Source: Microcaldota archaeon (GTDB lineage Archaea; Micrarchaeota; Micrarchaeia; Burarchaeales; JACRGF01). Taken from it: DNA of 33,892 bases. Position numbers and translations under genes: made by a program. Location of the stretch: contig JACRGF010000044.1 of assembly GCA_016212395.1 (NCBI GenBank), positions 1 to 33,892 of the forward strand. The letters run 5' to 3'. The notes beneath the pieces are model-generated. The model was not told the DNA's origin, searched no databases, and was given only the letters and a program-made list of their open reading frames with translations. Position 1 is the stretch's first letter; each line of letters begins with the position of its first letter. Of this stretch, positions 7,155 through 14,383 are shown in pieces.

Positions 7155-8447
7155 ATGCGCGTTGCAATCATTGGAGGCGCCGGGGACTTCGGCGCGCTCT
7201 ACGCACAACTCTTGAAGGAAGACGGCTTCGACGTAACGATTACGAGCAGGAGCGAAGAGAGAGGAAGAAAAAAAGCTAAAGAGTTGGGAGTAGAATCTGC
7301 GAGAGAGGAAGAAGCGTGCGCGAACTCTGAAGTCGTGATAGTTTCAGTTTCTATTCGCGCTACTGCAGAGACGATAAAGAGAATTCTTCCGTTCTTGAAG
7401 AAGGAATGCTTGTTGATGGACTTTACTTCGATAAAAACACTGGCAGTGAATGAAATGAAGAAAGCAAAATGCGAAGAGATAGTGGGCTGCCACCCCATGC
7501 ACGGCCCGAGAATAACAAGCTTGGAAGGCCAGACGATAGTGTTCACGCCGGTAAGAAAGGGAGAGCGGTTTGCGAAAATAAAGCATTTTTTCGAGAAGAG
7601 GAAGGCGCGCGTTCTTGAAACCACTGCAGACGAGCATGACGAGGCGATGGCAGTAGTGCAGGCGCTCACGCACTTTACTTACTTGTCAGCTGCAGGAACA
7701 ATAAAGGCGCTTGGAGTGGACTTGAAGCGCTCGCGCGTGTTCGCTTCCTCGCTCTACGAACTGACTATGGATTTCGTCGCGCGCATTATAGGCCAGAACC
7801 CGCAGTTGTACGCTGAAATCCAAATGTTCAACCCGAAAGCAAAGAGAGTGCGCGACGAGTTCGTAAAACAAGCGAGAGAACTGAAGAAAATAATAGACGA
7901 GAAGAATGAGGATGCGTTCATCAAATTCATGAACGAAGCAGCCAAGCACTACGGAAACTTGGAGGAAGGAATGGCGAAAAGCGACAAGGCAATAGCAGCG
8001 CTCAACGAGGAAGTGCGAAGGCTGAAAGCAGCAACTGGAAAAAAAATAGCTGTAGAAAACATTTACTCCCATGTAGTCCACTTCGGAGAGCTTGCAGAGC
8101 TTGATGCTGAAAACATAACTTTGAAAACAAAAAGCAAAACGCAGAAGCTGAAAACATCGAACGTAAAATTATTGGGCTGGAGCGAGCTGAGAGAGTGGAA
8201 AAAGAAAAACAGCGTGAAGAGAGACTACTCGTTCGTATTCTCGAAATGCGAGCCTGAAACAGTAAAGAATGCAGGCGAAGGAATAGACGAAGACGTGGTG
8301 AGCGTGGAAAAAATAGACGTGTACGAAATGGGGGAAAAAGGAACGAGCGTAACACTGCGCTTCACTATTTTCGCAGAAGCAAACCTGAAAGAAATAGACG
8401 GGAAAATAAAAAAACGGTTTGAAGGATTAGGAGCAAAAATACGGTGA
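7155..8447 (+). CDS. tyrA: Prephenate dehydrogenase fused to an FDX-ACB-like domain
   Basis: About 431 aa. The start is ATG 7155 (MRVAIIGGAGDFGALYAQ), which places the NAD(P)-binding GGAGDFG at the amino terminus as in TyrA proteins; the track's 7128 start adds nine unlikely residues. GCHPMHGP is the prephenate-dehydrogenase substrate-site block, and the helical dimerisation domain continues to about residue 290. This enzyme converts prephenate to 4-hydroxyphenylpyruvate for tyrosine synthesis. Residues about 351-431 are unusual: KRDYSFVF ... VEKIDVYE ... GTSVTLRFTIFAEANLKEIDGK ... LGAKIR follows the pattern of the FDX-ACB anticodon-binding domain of phenylalanyl-tRNA synthetase. ACT and FDX-ACB share a ferredoxin-like fold, so this could be a sensor domain. 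The dehydrogenase call is firm; the tail is probable. Confidence 0.88.
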   Translation: MRVAIIGGAGDFGALYAQLLKEDGFDVTITSRSEERGRKKAKELGVESAREEEACANSEVVIVSVSIRATAETIKRILPFLKKECLLMDFTSIKTLAVNEMKKAKCEEIVGCHPMHGPRITSLEGQTIVFTPVRKGERFAKIKHFFEKRKARVLETTADEHDEAMAVVQALTHFTYLSAAGTIKALGVDLKRSRVFASSLYELTMDFVARIIGQNPQLYAEIQMFNPKAKRVRDEFVKQARELKKIIDEKNEDAFIKFMNEAAKHYGNLEEGMAKSDKAIAALNEEVRRLKAATGKKIAVENIYSHVVHFGELAELDAENITLKTKSKTQKLKTSNVKLLGWSELREWKKKNSVKRDYSFVFSKCEPETVKNAGEGIDEDVVSVEKIDVYEMGEKGTSVTLRFTIFAEANLKEIDGKIKKRFEGLGAKIR

Positions 8448-8570
8448 ACGAGCAGAAGAAAGAGAAAAACAATGGAGAAAAATATGCGAAAAAATAAGAC
8501 GAAAACGAGTTGAATGACTACACATGAAAATAAGATGAGAGTGAATCTGAGGATTAGGAGCAAAAATACG
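8424..8570 (+). repeat. Duplicated 3' tail of tyrA
   Basis: GGATTAGGAGCAAAAATACG occurs exactly at 8424-8443 (the last codons of tyrA) and again at 8551-8570 in the intergenic space. The A-rich DNA between the copies contains no credible gene. A T-rich stretch follows at 8579-8600 and could terminate tyrA transcription. Confidence 0.85.
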
Positions 8571-8594
8571 ACGAAGCTTTTTCTTTATTTTTTT

Positions 8595-9902
8595 TTATTT
8601 AATGAATCTCTTGTGGAGCGCCTGCGCCGCCTGGACTGCCTTGTCTCCTTCCACTACTACGGAAATGCTTCGCTCGCTCGCGCTCTGCGCGATGGCGACT
8701 ACGTTAATTTTTTCTTTCGCGAGGCAGTCGAACACTGAAGCTGCAATGCCGATCTTGCCTTTCATTGAACTGCCGACTACGGACACCATCGCCAGGCCTT
8801 TTTCTACGACGATTTTCCTGCCTTTCATGAGCGGAGCGGCAATGCGTTCTATTTTTTCCGCGCTCTTCTCGTCCACGACTATTGAAACTTCACCGCACGC
8901 GGAAGATTCAGTGATGAGCAGAGGGTAAATGTTTTTCTTGCCGAGTTGGTCGACGATTGAAGAGAAGACAGTCATCATTCCAGTATAGCCTAAAAGTTCG
9001 ACGATGGCAACGTTTTTAGCGAGCGGGACAACCACTGAACTGCCTTGCTCTGCGCTGATGACAGTGCCTCCGTTGTCTTTCTCAAAGCTTTTCACTCGAA
9101 TGGGAATGCGCGCAAGCATGGCAGGCATTACTGCCTTCACGAACACTACTTTCGAACCGTAGTGCGCAAGCTCCATGGCATCAAGGTAATCAACGTTCTT
9201 CACAATCTTCGCGTCAGGAACTACCTTCGGGTCTGCAGTCATCAACCCGTCAACGTCCTTGAGAAGCACGCACTCGCACGAGAGCGCGGCAGCAATGAAA
9301 GTTGCAGTGTAGTCAGAACCGCCCCTGCCGAGAGTAGTAATCAAGCCCTGCTCGTTCAACCCAACAAAACCAGGAACAATAGGAATGCCTTTCGCTTTCT
9401 TCAACGCCTGCACTATCAACGCCTTGCTCTCCTCAATAACGAGCGCGTCGCTGAAATTGCTGTCAGTGCGAATGCCGGTTTCTTCAACTTTCAAGGCAGT
9501 TGCTTCAACGCCGGAATCACGCAAGTAGGCAGCCATTATCTCGACGACAATCCGCTCTCCGAAAGAAACAATCTTGTCGTGAGTCTGGGGCGAAAATTCC
9601 TTCAAGTAACTAATGCCAGTCAAAGTAGTCTTCAAATCATTAAGCAACGCGCGCACTTTCCGCTCGCACTCAGCCTTGTTCTTTTTCAAGCCAGCAACAA
9701 CTTCAAAATGCTTTTTCTCCAACTCGCTCAAATCAAACGAGCCGGTCTTCGCAGAATGCTCGAGCGCAATCAAAGAATCAGTAACGCCCTTCAACGCCGA
9801 AAGCACTATGACACAGTCGCCACTCTTCTGAATGATGGCAACAGTACGCTCGACGTCCGCCTTTGAATTAAGGCAACTGCCCCCGAATTTCAAAACCTTC
9901 AT
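8595..9902 (-). CDS. lysC: Aspartate kinase with two ACT domains
   Basis: 435 aa from ATG 9902, where MKVLKFGGSCLNS gives the aspartokinase nucleotide loop; the 28 residues before it in the track are untranslated leader. Other blocks are SFGERIVVEIMAAYL, GFVGLNEQGLITTLGRGGSDYTA and DVDGLMTADPKVV. The carboxy third has two ACT segments (AIVELLGYTGMMTVFSSIVDQL and VSVVGSSMKGKIGIAASVFDCL), which in this family give feedback control by lysine or threonine. It makes 4-phospho-aspartate, the first step toward Lys, Thr and Met. It is convergent with tyrA. The leader holds a perfect hairpin (9921-9944). Confidence 0.95.
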   Translation of the reverse strand: MKVLKFGGSCLNSKADVERTVAIIQKSGDCVIVLSALKGVTDSLIALEHSAKTGSFDLSELEKKHFEVVAGLKKNKAECERKVRALLNDLKTTLTGISYLKEFSPQTHDKIVSFGERIVVEIMAAYLRDSGVEATALKVEETGIRTDSNFSDALVIEESKALIVQALKKAKGIPIVPGFVGLNEQGLITTLGRGGSDYTATFIAAALSCECVLLKDVDGLMTADPKVVPDAKIVKNVDYLDAMELAHYGSKVVFVKAVMPAMLARIPIRVKSFEKDNGGTVISAEQGSSVVVPLAKNVAIVELLGYTGMMTVFSSIVDQLGKKNIYPLLITESSACGEVSIVVDEKSAEKIERIAAPLMKGRKIVVEKGLAMVSVVGSSMKGKIGIAASVFDCLAKEKINVVAIAQSASERSISVVVEGDKAVQAAQALHKRFIK

Positions 9903-9920
9903 AAAAAACACTCTTCCCCA

Positions 9921-9944
9921 AGGACAAAATCGAAATTTTGTCCT
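9921..9944 (-). promoter_or_regulatory. Hairpin with TTCG loop in the lysC leader
   Basis: On the minus strand AGGACAAAAT-TTCG-ATTTTGTCCT is a perfect 10-bp stem with a UUCG tetraloop. It ends 18 nt before the lysC ATG, just upstream of the GGGGAAGAG ribosome-site-like stretch. If the A/T box at 9971-9980 is the TATA, the hairpin is the very 5' end of the mRNA. It could be an operator, a stability element or a translational control. Confidence 0.6.
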
Positions 9945-10001
9945 GTTTGTAAATGAAAACCGCAGTTTGAATTTACAATACAACAAAAAAGGCTTTCCAA
10001 T

Positions 10002-10042
10002 CGTGAAGTCGGCAAGTTAAATGCAGTAGTGCAGACTTCACG
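10002..10042. repeat. Nested inverted repeat upstream of lysC
   Basis: CGTGAAGTC (10002-10010) pairs perfectly with GACTTCACG (10034-10042). The loop contains a smaller TGCA-gtag-TGCA hairpin. On the minus strand it is followed by a run ending in CCTTTTTT, so it could act as a terminator or as one end of a small element. Confidence 0.6.
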
Positions 10043-10045
10043 AGT

Positions 10046-10081
10046 ATTCGTTCGAATAGGCGCGAACGCCTTCGAACGAAT
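10046..10081. repeat. Long compound hairpin
   Basis: ATTCGTTCGAA (10046-10056) is perfectly complementary to TTCGAACGAAT (10071-10081), enclosing a second GGCG-CGAA-CGCC hairpin. It is directly next to the previous inverted repeat. No gene reads into it on the plus strand. Confidence 0.65.
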
Positions 10082-10197
10082 CTGATATTGTATAAGAAAA
10101 AGCTTAAAAATTGTAAAAAACGCCTGAAAACACTAAAAAAACAAAAAACAAGGGAAAAAATAGGACAGATAACCCCAAAATTGAGAACTCGCCGTCA

Positions 10198-10236
10198 CAC
10201 AACCAAAACTCAAAACTACAAAACTGAAAACTCGCT
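10198..10236 (-). terminator. T-rich terminator-like tract after the candidate ncRNA
   Basis: On the minus strand the closing stem is followed by repeated TTTT runs (TTTTCAG, TTTTGTAG, TTTTGAG, TTTTGG), the kind of oligo-T series at which archaeal RNA polymerase stops. Confidence 0.45.
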
Positions 10237-10240
10237 TTCT

Positions 10241-10356
10241 GGAGGGGGTCTGGGAGCAAGAAAGGTTCACGGCAAAGTGCTTCAAGCCCGTTGCGTATCC
10301 CGTTTCTCTCCCCGACACCCGAACACTCGAGCGTCGTCTCCTCCCACGAGCCCTCC
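10241..10356 (-). ncRNA. Candidate structured RNA of about 116 nt, family unknown
   Basis: A G+C-rich island in a very A/T-rich 520-nt gene-free region. GGAGGG (10241-10246) and TGGGAG (10251-10256) pair with CCCTCC (10351-10356) and CTCCCA (10341-10346), giving two 6-bp helices around a symmetric 4x4 internal loop. Inside, 10313-10336 forms a 10-bp hairpin with a 4-nt loop on the minus strand, using two G-U pairs that would be A-C mismatches on the plus strand, so the minus strand is favoured. A TTTTTTAAA box lies about 26 nt upstream of the stem and T runs lie downstream. I compared it by eye with 5S, SRP, RNase P and tRNA hallmarks and found no match. Confidence 0.5.
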
Positions 10357-10378
10357 GAGAAAACCTTTAAAGCGAGAG

Positions 10379-10388
10379 GTTTAAAAAA
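10379..10388 (-). promoter_or_regulatory. TATA-like box for the candidate ncRNA
   Basis: On the minus strand TTTTTTAAAC is centred near 10384, placing the expected start near 10358, next to the outer stem at 10356. A second box, CTTTAAAG, lies at 10365-10372. Confidence 0.4.
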
Positions 10389-10428
10389 CTATCGAATACT
10401 TGGTATGAAGAAGTATTACTGGACATAA

Positions 10429-11409
10429 TCATGGTTTGGAGCTTGGGCAGAAGTTGTACTTTTCCATTTTGTAGAGGTTAAGCGTCGAGTAGTCTTTGAC
10501 AGCGCCTGCGAACTCGCGCTTGAACTCGCGCATTATCGAACGGTATTCCTCCACTCCGCGCGCTTCAATGTTGAGTTCGTACTCCCACGGGCCTATCGCC
10601 TTCACAGCGTAAACAATGTTGGGGTGCGCCTTGCAGTAGGCGAGGAGGCGCGCTTCCTCTTCATCAGGCAGGTTTTGCAGGCGCAACAGCACTTTGTAAT
10701 GCAGCTGCCCGAGAGCTGCATGATTGAGCAACAGCACGTAGCCTTGAATCACTCCAGCGCGCTCGAGCTTGCGCACGCGCGTTGAAACAGAGTCTGGCGA
10801 AATTTTTACAGCTCGCGCGATTTCAACAAACTGCTTTCGGCCGTTTTCGCCGAGTTGCGCGAGAATGAGCAAATCCAAATCGTCAACTTTTTCTTCGGAA
10901 GGCACGGCGCCGAAAAGCATTTCCCTCTCCGTGCCAGCGCTTTTCCCCCCCAAATAGTCTCTCACGAAATACTGGCCTTGCACGATGGAAGCAATCTGCC
11001 TCTCTGAAATGAAAGAGTTGAACCTGTTGAGGAACGAATGCAGAAAATCGTTGTACTCCTGCACGTTGCGCGCCCAAGCCCCGAAAACCAAGTCGAACGC
11101 GCCATCACAACGCTCGACGTAAACCACTGACGAATGGCGCGTTAGCCACGCGACAATTTCATCCTCTTCTTTCTCAGTAGTGCCCTGAAACCGCACGAAC
11201 GCCTTTGTGACATAACACCCGAGCTTGCTCACGTCAATAATGCAGTAGTACTTGGAAATTACTTGCTCGCGCTCAAGGCGCGCGATGCGGTTGCGCACTG
11301 CCTCCTTGCTTAGGCGCACTTTCTTCGCGAGCGAAGAGAGCGTGGCGCGCGCGTTTCGGTCAAGCTCCCACAGCAAACGCGCATCTATTTTGTCAAGTTT
11401 TAATTGCAT
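10429..11409 (-). CDS. Tandem Lrp/AsnC-family regulator (HTH-RAM-HTH-RAM)
   Basis: 326 aa, about twice the length of a usual Lrp protein. Residues 1-150 are one complete module: LDKIDARLLWELDRNARATLSSLAKKVRLS with recognition helix KEAVRNRIARLE, then a ligand-binding RAM/ACT-like half (CDGAFDLVFGAWARN). Residues about 176-320 are a second module: DLDLLILAQLGENGRKQFVEIARAVKIS, VSTRVRKLERAGVIQGY, then AIGPWEYELNIEA. Single-chain doubling would give a built-in dimer with two different ligand sites. Likely a transcription factor sensing amino acids. The ATG at 11409 is leaderless from the A/T box near 11436. It diverges from the radical SAM gene, a candidate target together with nearby trpC and lysC (inference). 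Confidence 0.9.
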   Translation of the reverse strand: MQLKLDKIDARLLWELDRNARATLSSLAKKVRLSKEAVRNRIARLEREQVISKYYCIIDVSKLGCYVTKAFVRFQGTTEKEEDEIVAWLTRHSSVVYVERCDGAFDLVFGAWARNVQEYNDFLHSFLNRFNSFISERQIASIVQGQYFVRDYLGGKSAGTEREMLFGAVPSEEKVDDLDLLILAQLGENGRKQFVEIARAVKISPDSVSTRVRKLERAGVIQGYVLLLNHAALGQLHYKVLLRLQNLPDEEEARLLAYCKAHPNIVYAVKAIGPWEYELNIEARGVEEYRSIMREFKREFAGAVKDYSTLNLYKMEKYNFCPSSKP

Positions 11410-11417
11410 GATAATTG

Positions 11418-11440
11418 ATTTAAATGATTTTATTTATAAT
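11418..11440. promoter_or_regulatory. Divergent promoter boxes, Lrp-like gene and radical SAM gene
   Basis: Two A/T boxes, ATTTAAAT (11418-11425) and TTTATTTATAA (about 11430-11440). The second is about 26 nt from the Lrp-like ATG at 11409 on the minus strand. Either could serve the plus-strand gene. Confidence 0.5.
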
Positions 11441-11504
11441 TACTGCGTTTTAATCCTGAAAACTCGTGCGAGGGGATAAGAAGCGGTTTCGGCATAATGA
11501 AATC

Positions 11505-12680
11505 ATGCAAGCGCAAAGAATGAAAGTATTGGCGGGAACTCCGAAGCACTTGGGAGTAAGCAGAGGAGTGGAGAAAGAAAGGATAGATTATTTGATGCTG
11601 AACTTGCCTTTCAAATGCAACTATAAGTGCATCATGTGCTGCAACGGAAAGAAAGAAACAAAAAGCGGACAGCAAGCGCAAAAAGAAAACAAGCATGAGA
11701 GAAATGAAGCAGGCAAAATGCAAACACGCGAGACTCGTGAACAGCAAGCGCAAAAAGAAAAAAGGCACGGAAGGGAAGAGGCAAGCACACTTCAACCAGC
11801 AAACAGCGCGCTTTCAGTTTCTGAAATAGAGAGAGTGCTTGTTGAAGCGAAGAGTTTGGGTGCGAGAGCGATTGTTGTTGCCGGGGAGGGCGAGCCGTTT
11901 TTGATGAAGGAAGCAAAAAAAGTTATTAGTCACGCGCACTCGCTTGGAATGGCGTCCATTGTTTTCACGAACGCGAGCTTTCCTCTTGATGGGAGTGAGA
12001 GGGAAGTGAGGGAAACTACAGAGTTTTTGCTTGCGAGCAACGCAACAGTAATAGCAAGCTTTCATGGGTTTACTCCTGAAACTTATGAAAGAATTGTTGG
12101 GAGGAAAAATAGTTTTGAAAGAGCGAAAAGAAATCTTGAAGTATTGCGCGATGTTTTCAAAGCAAGCGTAGTGCAGGAAGAAGGGAGGATTGTGGTTAGG
12201 CTGGCAGTGAATTTCGTGTTGAACAAGTTGAATTTGAATGAAGTGCAGAGCATGAAAGCATTTTGTGCAGACGACGTAATGTTCGTGTGCAATCACGTGA
12301 TGCCCAGCGGTTCTGCATTGGGCGAGTGGGGCGAGCTTGTGGGAACGCGCGAGGAGTATGAGAGAATGAAAGAAATGGCTGCGCGTGAAAGCGACAATAA
12401 CGGCTTGAGCGGCTTGACTGTTGACGAAACACGGTGCGCGTACTGGGCGCGCGGAATAAGCATTGGAAGCACTGGAGAAGTTTTAACGTGCGCTTACACT
12501 GGAGAAAGCGCAGGCGCGTTCGGAAACGTGAGGGAAGACGGGCTGAAGGAATTAAAGAAAAGAGTGGATGAAAGCGTGAGGAGATTTGAGGGGGAGCACG
12601 GAGCGCATTTTTGCATTAAGAGGCACGCGCAATTTCAAGAGTACGTGCATTTAGTGAAGAGAACAAAAACTGAAAAATAG
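11505..12680 (+). CDS. Radical SAM protein with SPASM-like C-terminus
   Basis: About 391 aa. CNYKCIMC gives the CxxxCxxC ligands of the radical [4Fe-4S] cluster, and VVAGEGEPFL resembles the SAM-binding GGEP block. The carboxy part CAYWARGISIGSTGEVLTC with a later FCIKRH resembles the SPASM/twitch region that holds an auxiliary cluster. Substrate unknown; such proteins often modify peptides or small metabolites. Between the cysteine motif and the next strand is a Lys/Glu/Gln-rich insertion of about 55 residues containing an in-frame tandem duplication (exact 21-nt repeats at 11669-11689 and 11741-11761). Start uncertain: GTG 11466, ATG 11505 and ATG 11520 are in frame without a clear ribosome site; I chose 11505. 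Confidence 0.82.
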   Translation: MQAQRMKVLAGTPKHLGVSRGVEKERIDYLMLNLPFKCNYKCIMCCNGKKETKSGQQAQKENKHERNEAGKMQTRETREQQAQKEKRHGREEASTLQPANSALSVSEIERVLVEAKSLGARAIVVAGEGEPFLMKEAKKVISHAHSLGMASIVFTNASFPLDGSEREVRETTEFLLASNATVIASFHGFTPETYERIVGRKNSFERAKRNLEVLRDVFKASVVQEEGRIVVRLAVNFVLNKLNLNEVQSMKAFCADDVMFVCNHVMPSGSALGEWGELVGTREEYERMKEMAARESDNNGLSGLTVDETRCAYWARGISIGSTGEVLTCAYTGESAGAFGNVREDGLKELKKRVDESVRRFEGEHGAHFCIKRHAQFQEYVHLVKRTKTEK

Positions 12681-12711
12681 CAGGGCAACGCTGGATATAG
12701 AAAGAAAAAAA

Positions 12712-13413
12712 TCAAGCTTCAAGCGATTCATTCCTGTTGCCAACAGTTACTGGCACTGAAACACGCGCACGGGTTTTCTCTCTTATTTTCTGCCACAAGC
12801 CTTTCACCCAGTCTTTAGCCCTCTCGCGCATGCCGTTGCTGGAAGAAGCAAGGTAAGCGGCAATAGAGATGGAAGCCAATTCGACACAGACAGTGAGAGT
12901 AGTGTAAACTTCGTAGAACTTGTCATAATTAATGGTTGCTGGTGCAAATGCAACGAATGCCAATCCAAACAAGCGAAGCTTTTTTAGGAATTTCTCGGCA
13001 TCGTGCTGCATCAAGGTTTTAACGTCGCCGAGGTCTTCAGTTATAATGTCGTAGACTTTTTTTAAAGCCCAACCAACACCAAAAACTTTGATTGCGACTA
13101 ATCCTGCAAGCCAACACAACCCGCCGCTTATCCCGTGCCCGTCAAATAAGGCGACAGCAGTCGTGGAAGCAACAGTGCCTATTGCGAGAGTTGGAACAAT
13201 GAGTTTTCTTTTCGTAAGCTGGACTTTTCCCTTCGTGACTTTGCTCGCGCGCACTATCGTCCAGTCCGCTGCCTTGTGAACGCGTCTGTGAATAATGTCG
13301 TCAACAAGCAACATGCTTCTGCAAGCGAGAATGAACGGGTTTGCAGAGCGCCACCTGTCGTCGTTGCGCTGTTGCCTTCCTCTTGGGCTGTTTTTGAACA
13401 CTGGTGGTTGCAT
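12712..13413 (-). CDS. Predicted membrane protein, unknown
   Basis: About 233 aa from ATG 13413; the A/T box at 13436-13443 lies 26 nt upstream, so the extra 36 residues in the track are not translated. Hydrophobic segments are LIVPTLAIGTVASTTAVALF, GGLCWLAGLVAIKVFGVGWAL, LRLFGLAFVAFAPATI and VCVELASISIAAYLA, suggesting four membrane helices with basic loops. I recognise no family. It is divergent from another small membrane protein across an intergenic region with a perfect palindrome (13502-13519). Confidence 0.65.
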   Translation of the reverse strand: MQPPVFKNSPRGRQQRNDDRWRSANPFILACRSMLLVDDIIHRRVHKAADWTIVRASKVTKGKVQLTKRKLIVPTLAIGTVASTTAVALFDGHGISGGLCWLAGLVAIKVFGVGWALKKVYDIITEDLGDVKTLMQHDAEKFLKKLRLFGLAFVAFAPATINYDKFYEVYTTLTVCVELASISIAAYLASSSNGMRERAKDWVKGLWQKIREKTRARVSVPVTVGNRNESLEA

Positions 13414-13501
13414 GAGTAGTATTGCGCGTTTCAAGTATTTAAACCACAAGTTTAGAGTGGGTTTATTGCTTGAAAGAGTCCAAGCGCAGCAACAAGAGAA
13501 A

Positions 13502-13519
13502 GTTATTTCGAGAAATAAC
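13502..13519. promoter_or_regulatory. Operator-like palindrome between two divergent membrane-protein genes
   Basis: GTTATTTC-ga-GAAATAAC has perfect 8-bp arms. It lies between the minus-strand TATA near 13439 and the plus-strand TATA TATTTAAATA at 13541-13550, a good position for a shared repressor. Confidence 0.5.
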
Positions 13520-13580
13520 AAAAGCAGTGTTTAAACATATTATTTAAATAGTGTATTCGCGAATATTGCTTTGTTTTCAG

Positions 13581-13949
13581 GTGTTGGTTTTCGTGGTGGC
13601 TGAAAGTTTTCTGGCCGAATTGGCTGCAATAAATATTTTGAAAGGCATTCTCGCAGCTTTGAGCTTGGTGTTCCTCGCAGCGTTCTACGCGCACTGGATT
13701 GCGTTCAAGTACTCGCACAACACGATGGAGTATATCGCGAAGAGGAAGATAGTAGAGCACAACAAAGGGCTTGCAGTTGGCTTGCTCGTGCTTTCAATTG
13801 GGCTGATAGTTGACTCTCTGAACGAGTTGGGAGTGCTGAATGGCAGCGAGTACGTGCTTGCAGTCGACGTGCTGTTAGTAATCGCAGTCGCGTGCATGGG
13901 CTACTGGTATTACAAGCTCTCGCGCGAGGGAAGAAAGAAAAACAAGTGA
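13581..13949 (+). CDS. Small membrane protein, unknown
   Basis: About 122 aa with three hydrophobic stretches (ILKGILAALSLVFLAAFYAHWIA, GLAVGLLVLSIGLIVDSL, YVLAVDVLLVIAVACMGYWYY) and a basic carboxy end REGRKKNK on the likely cytoplasmic side. The TATA at 13541-13550 predicts a transcript start near 13571, so the track start at 13551 is too early. GTG codons at 13581, 13593 and 13596 are all possible. It heads a cluster with the Ig-like gene and trpC (gaps of 12 and 5 nt). No function can be assigned. Confidence 0.65.
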   Translation: MLVFVVAESFLAELAAINILKGILAALSLVFLAAFYAHWIAFKYSHNTMEYIAKRKIVEHNKGLAVGLLVLSIGLIVDSLNELGVLNGSEYVLAVDVLLVIAVACMGYWYYKLSREGRKKNK

Positions 13950-13961
13950 GAGGTGGTGTGA

Positions 13962-14378
13962 ATGGGTTTGCTTGACATGTTCGGAAAAAAAGACGTGAGC
14001 GATGAACTCGGAAAAACTCCGTACTCAGTGAAAGCGCGCTTCAACCCCATAAGGCTTGCAGTAAAGAAAGGGGAACGCGTTGACTTGTACATAGACGTGA
14101 AAAACCTTCGCTCTGAACAACTCATGACTTCGCTCGTGCTGAAAGTGCCGAAGCAACTCGGGTTCGACGCGACAGGCATTAACGACACGCGCGAAATGCG
14201 CCTCGGATTCCTAAAGCCAGGCGAAGACAGGAGCCTCATAGTGCAAGTGTACGAAAACGCGCGCACAGAGCCAGGCGACTACGACGTGACGATCACTGCG
14301 TACTGCCACTACCGCGACTACGCGCACTACTTGAGCTCAGTGGCGAAAACACTCACGCTCCGCGCAGTGAAAGGTTGA
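13962..14378 (+). CDS. Conserved beta-rich (Ig-like) cytosolic protein
   Basis: 138 aa, preceded by a strong AGAGGTGGTG ribosome site. The pattern SVKARFNPIRLAVKKGERVDLYIDVKNL, LVLKVPKQLGF, FLKPGEDRSLIVQVYENARTEPGDYDVTITAY is that of a seven-strand Ig/CARDB-type sandwich. No signal peptide: the first residues MGLLDMFGKKDV look like a short amphipathic helix. It sits between a small membrane protein and trpC, and may associate with the membrane partner. Function unknown. Confidence 0.7.
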   Translation: MGLLDMFGKKDVSDELGKTPYSVKARFNPIRLAVKKGERVDLYIDVKNLRSEQLMTSLVLKVPKQLGFDATGINDTREMRLGFLKPGEDRSLIVQVYENARTEPGDYDVTITAYCHYRDYAHYLSSVAKTLTLRAVKG

Positions 14379-14383
14379 AAGCA

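Noticed and set aside
10241-10356. 5S rRNA, SRP RNA, RNase P RNA or tRNA as identity of the structured block
   Set aside because: The size and closed stem suggested 5S, but its conserved loop sequences are absent. No SRP GNAR/GGAAG core, no RNase P conserved core and no tRNA T-arm were seen.
10088-10384. 98-aa plus-strand ORF in the gap upstream of lysC
   Set aside because: Low-complexity Lys-rich start then Arg/Pro/Ser-rich end, no ribosome site, and it overlaps the candidate RNA on the other strand.
13503-13760. 85-aa minus-strand ORF over the divergent promoter
   Set aside because: Overlaps the TATA boxes and the opposite gene; no ribosome site.
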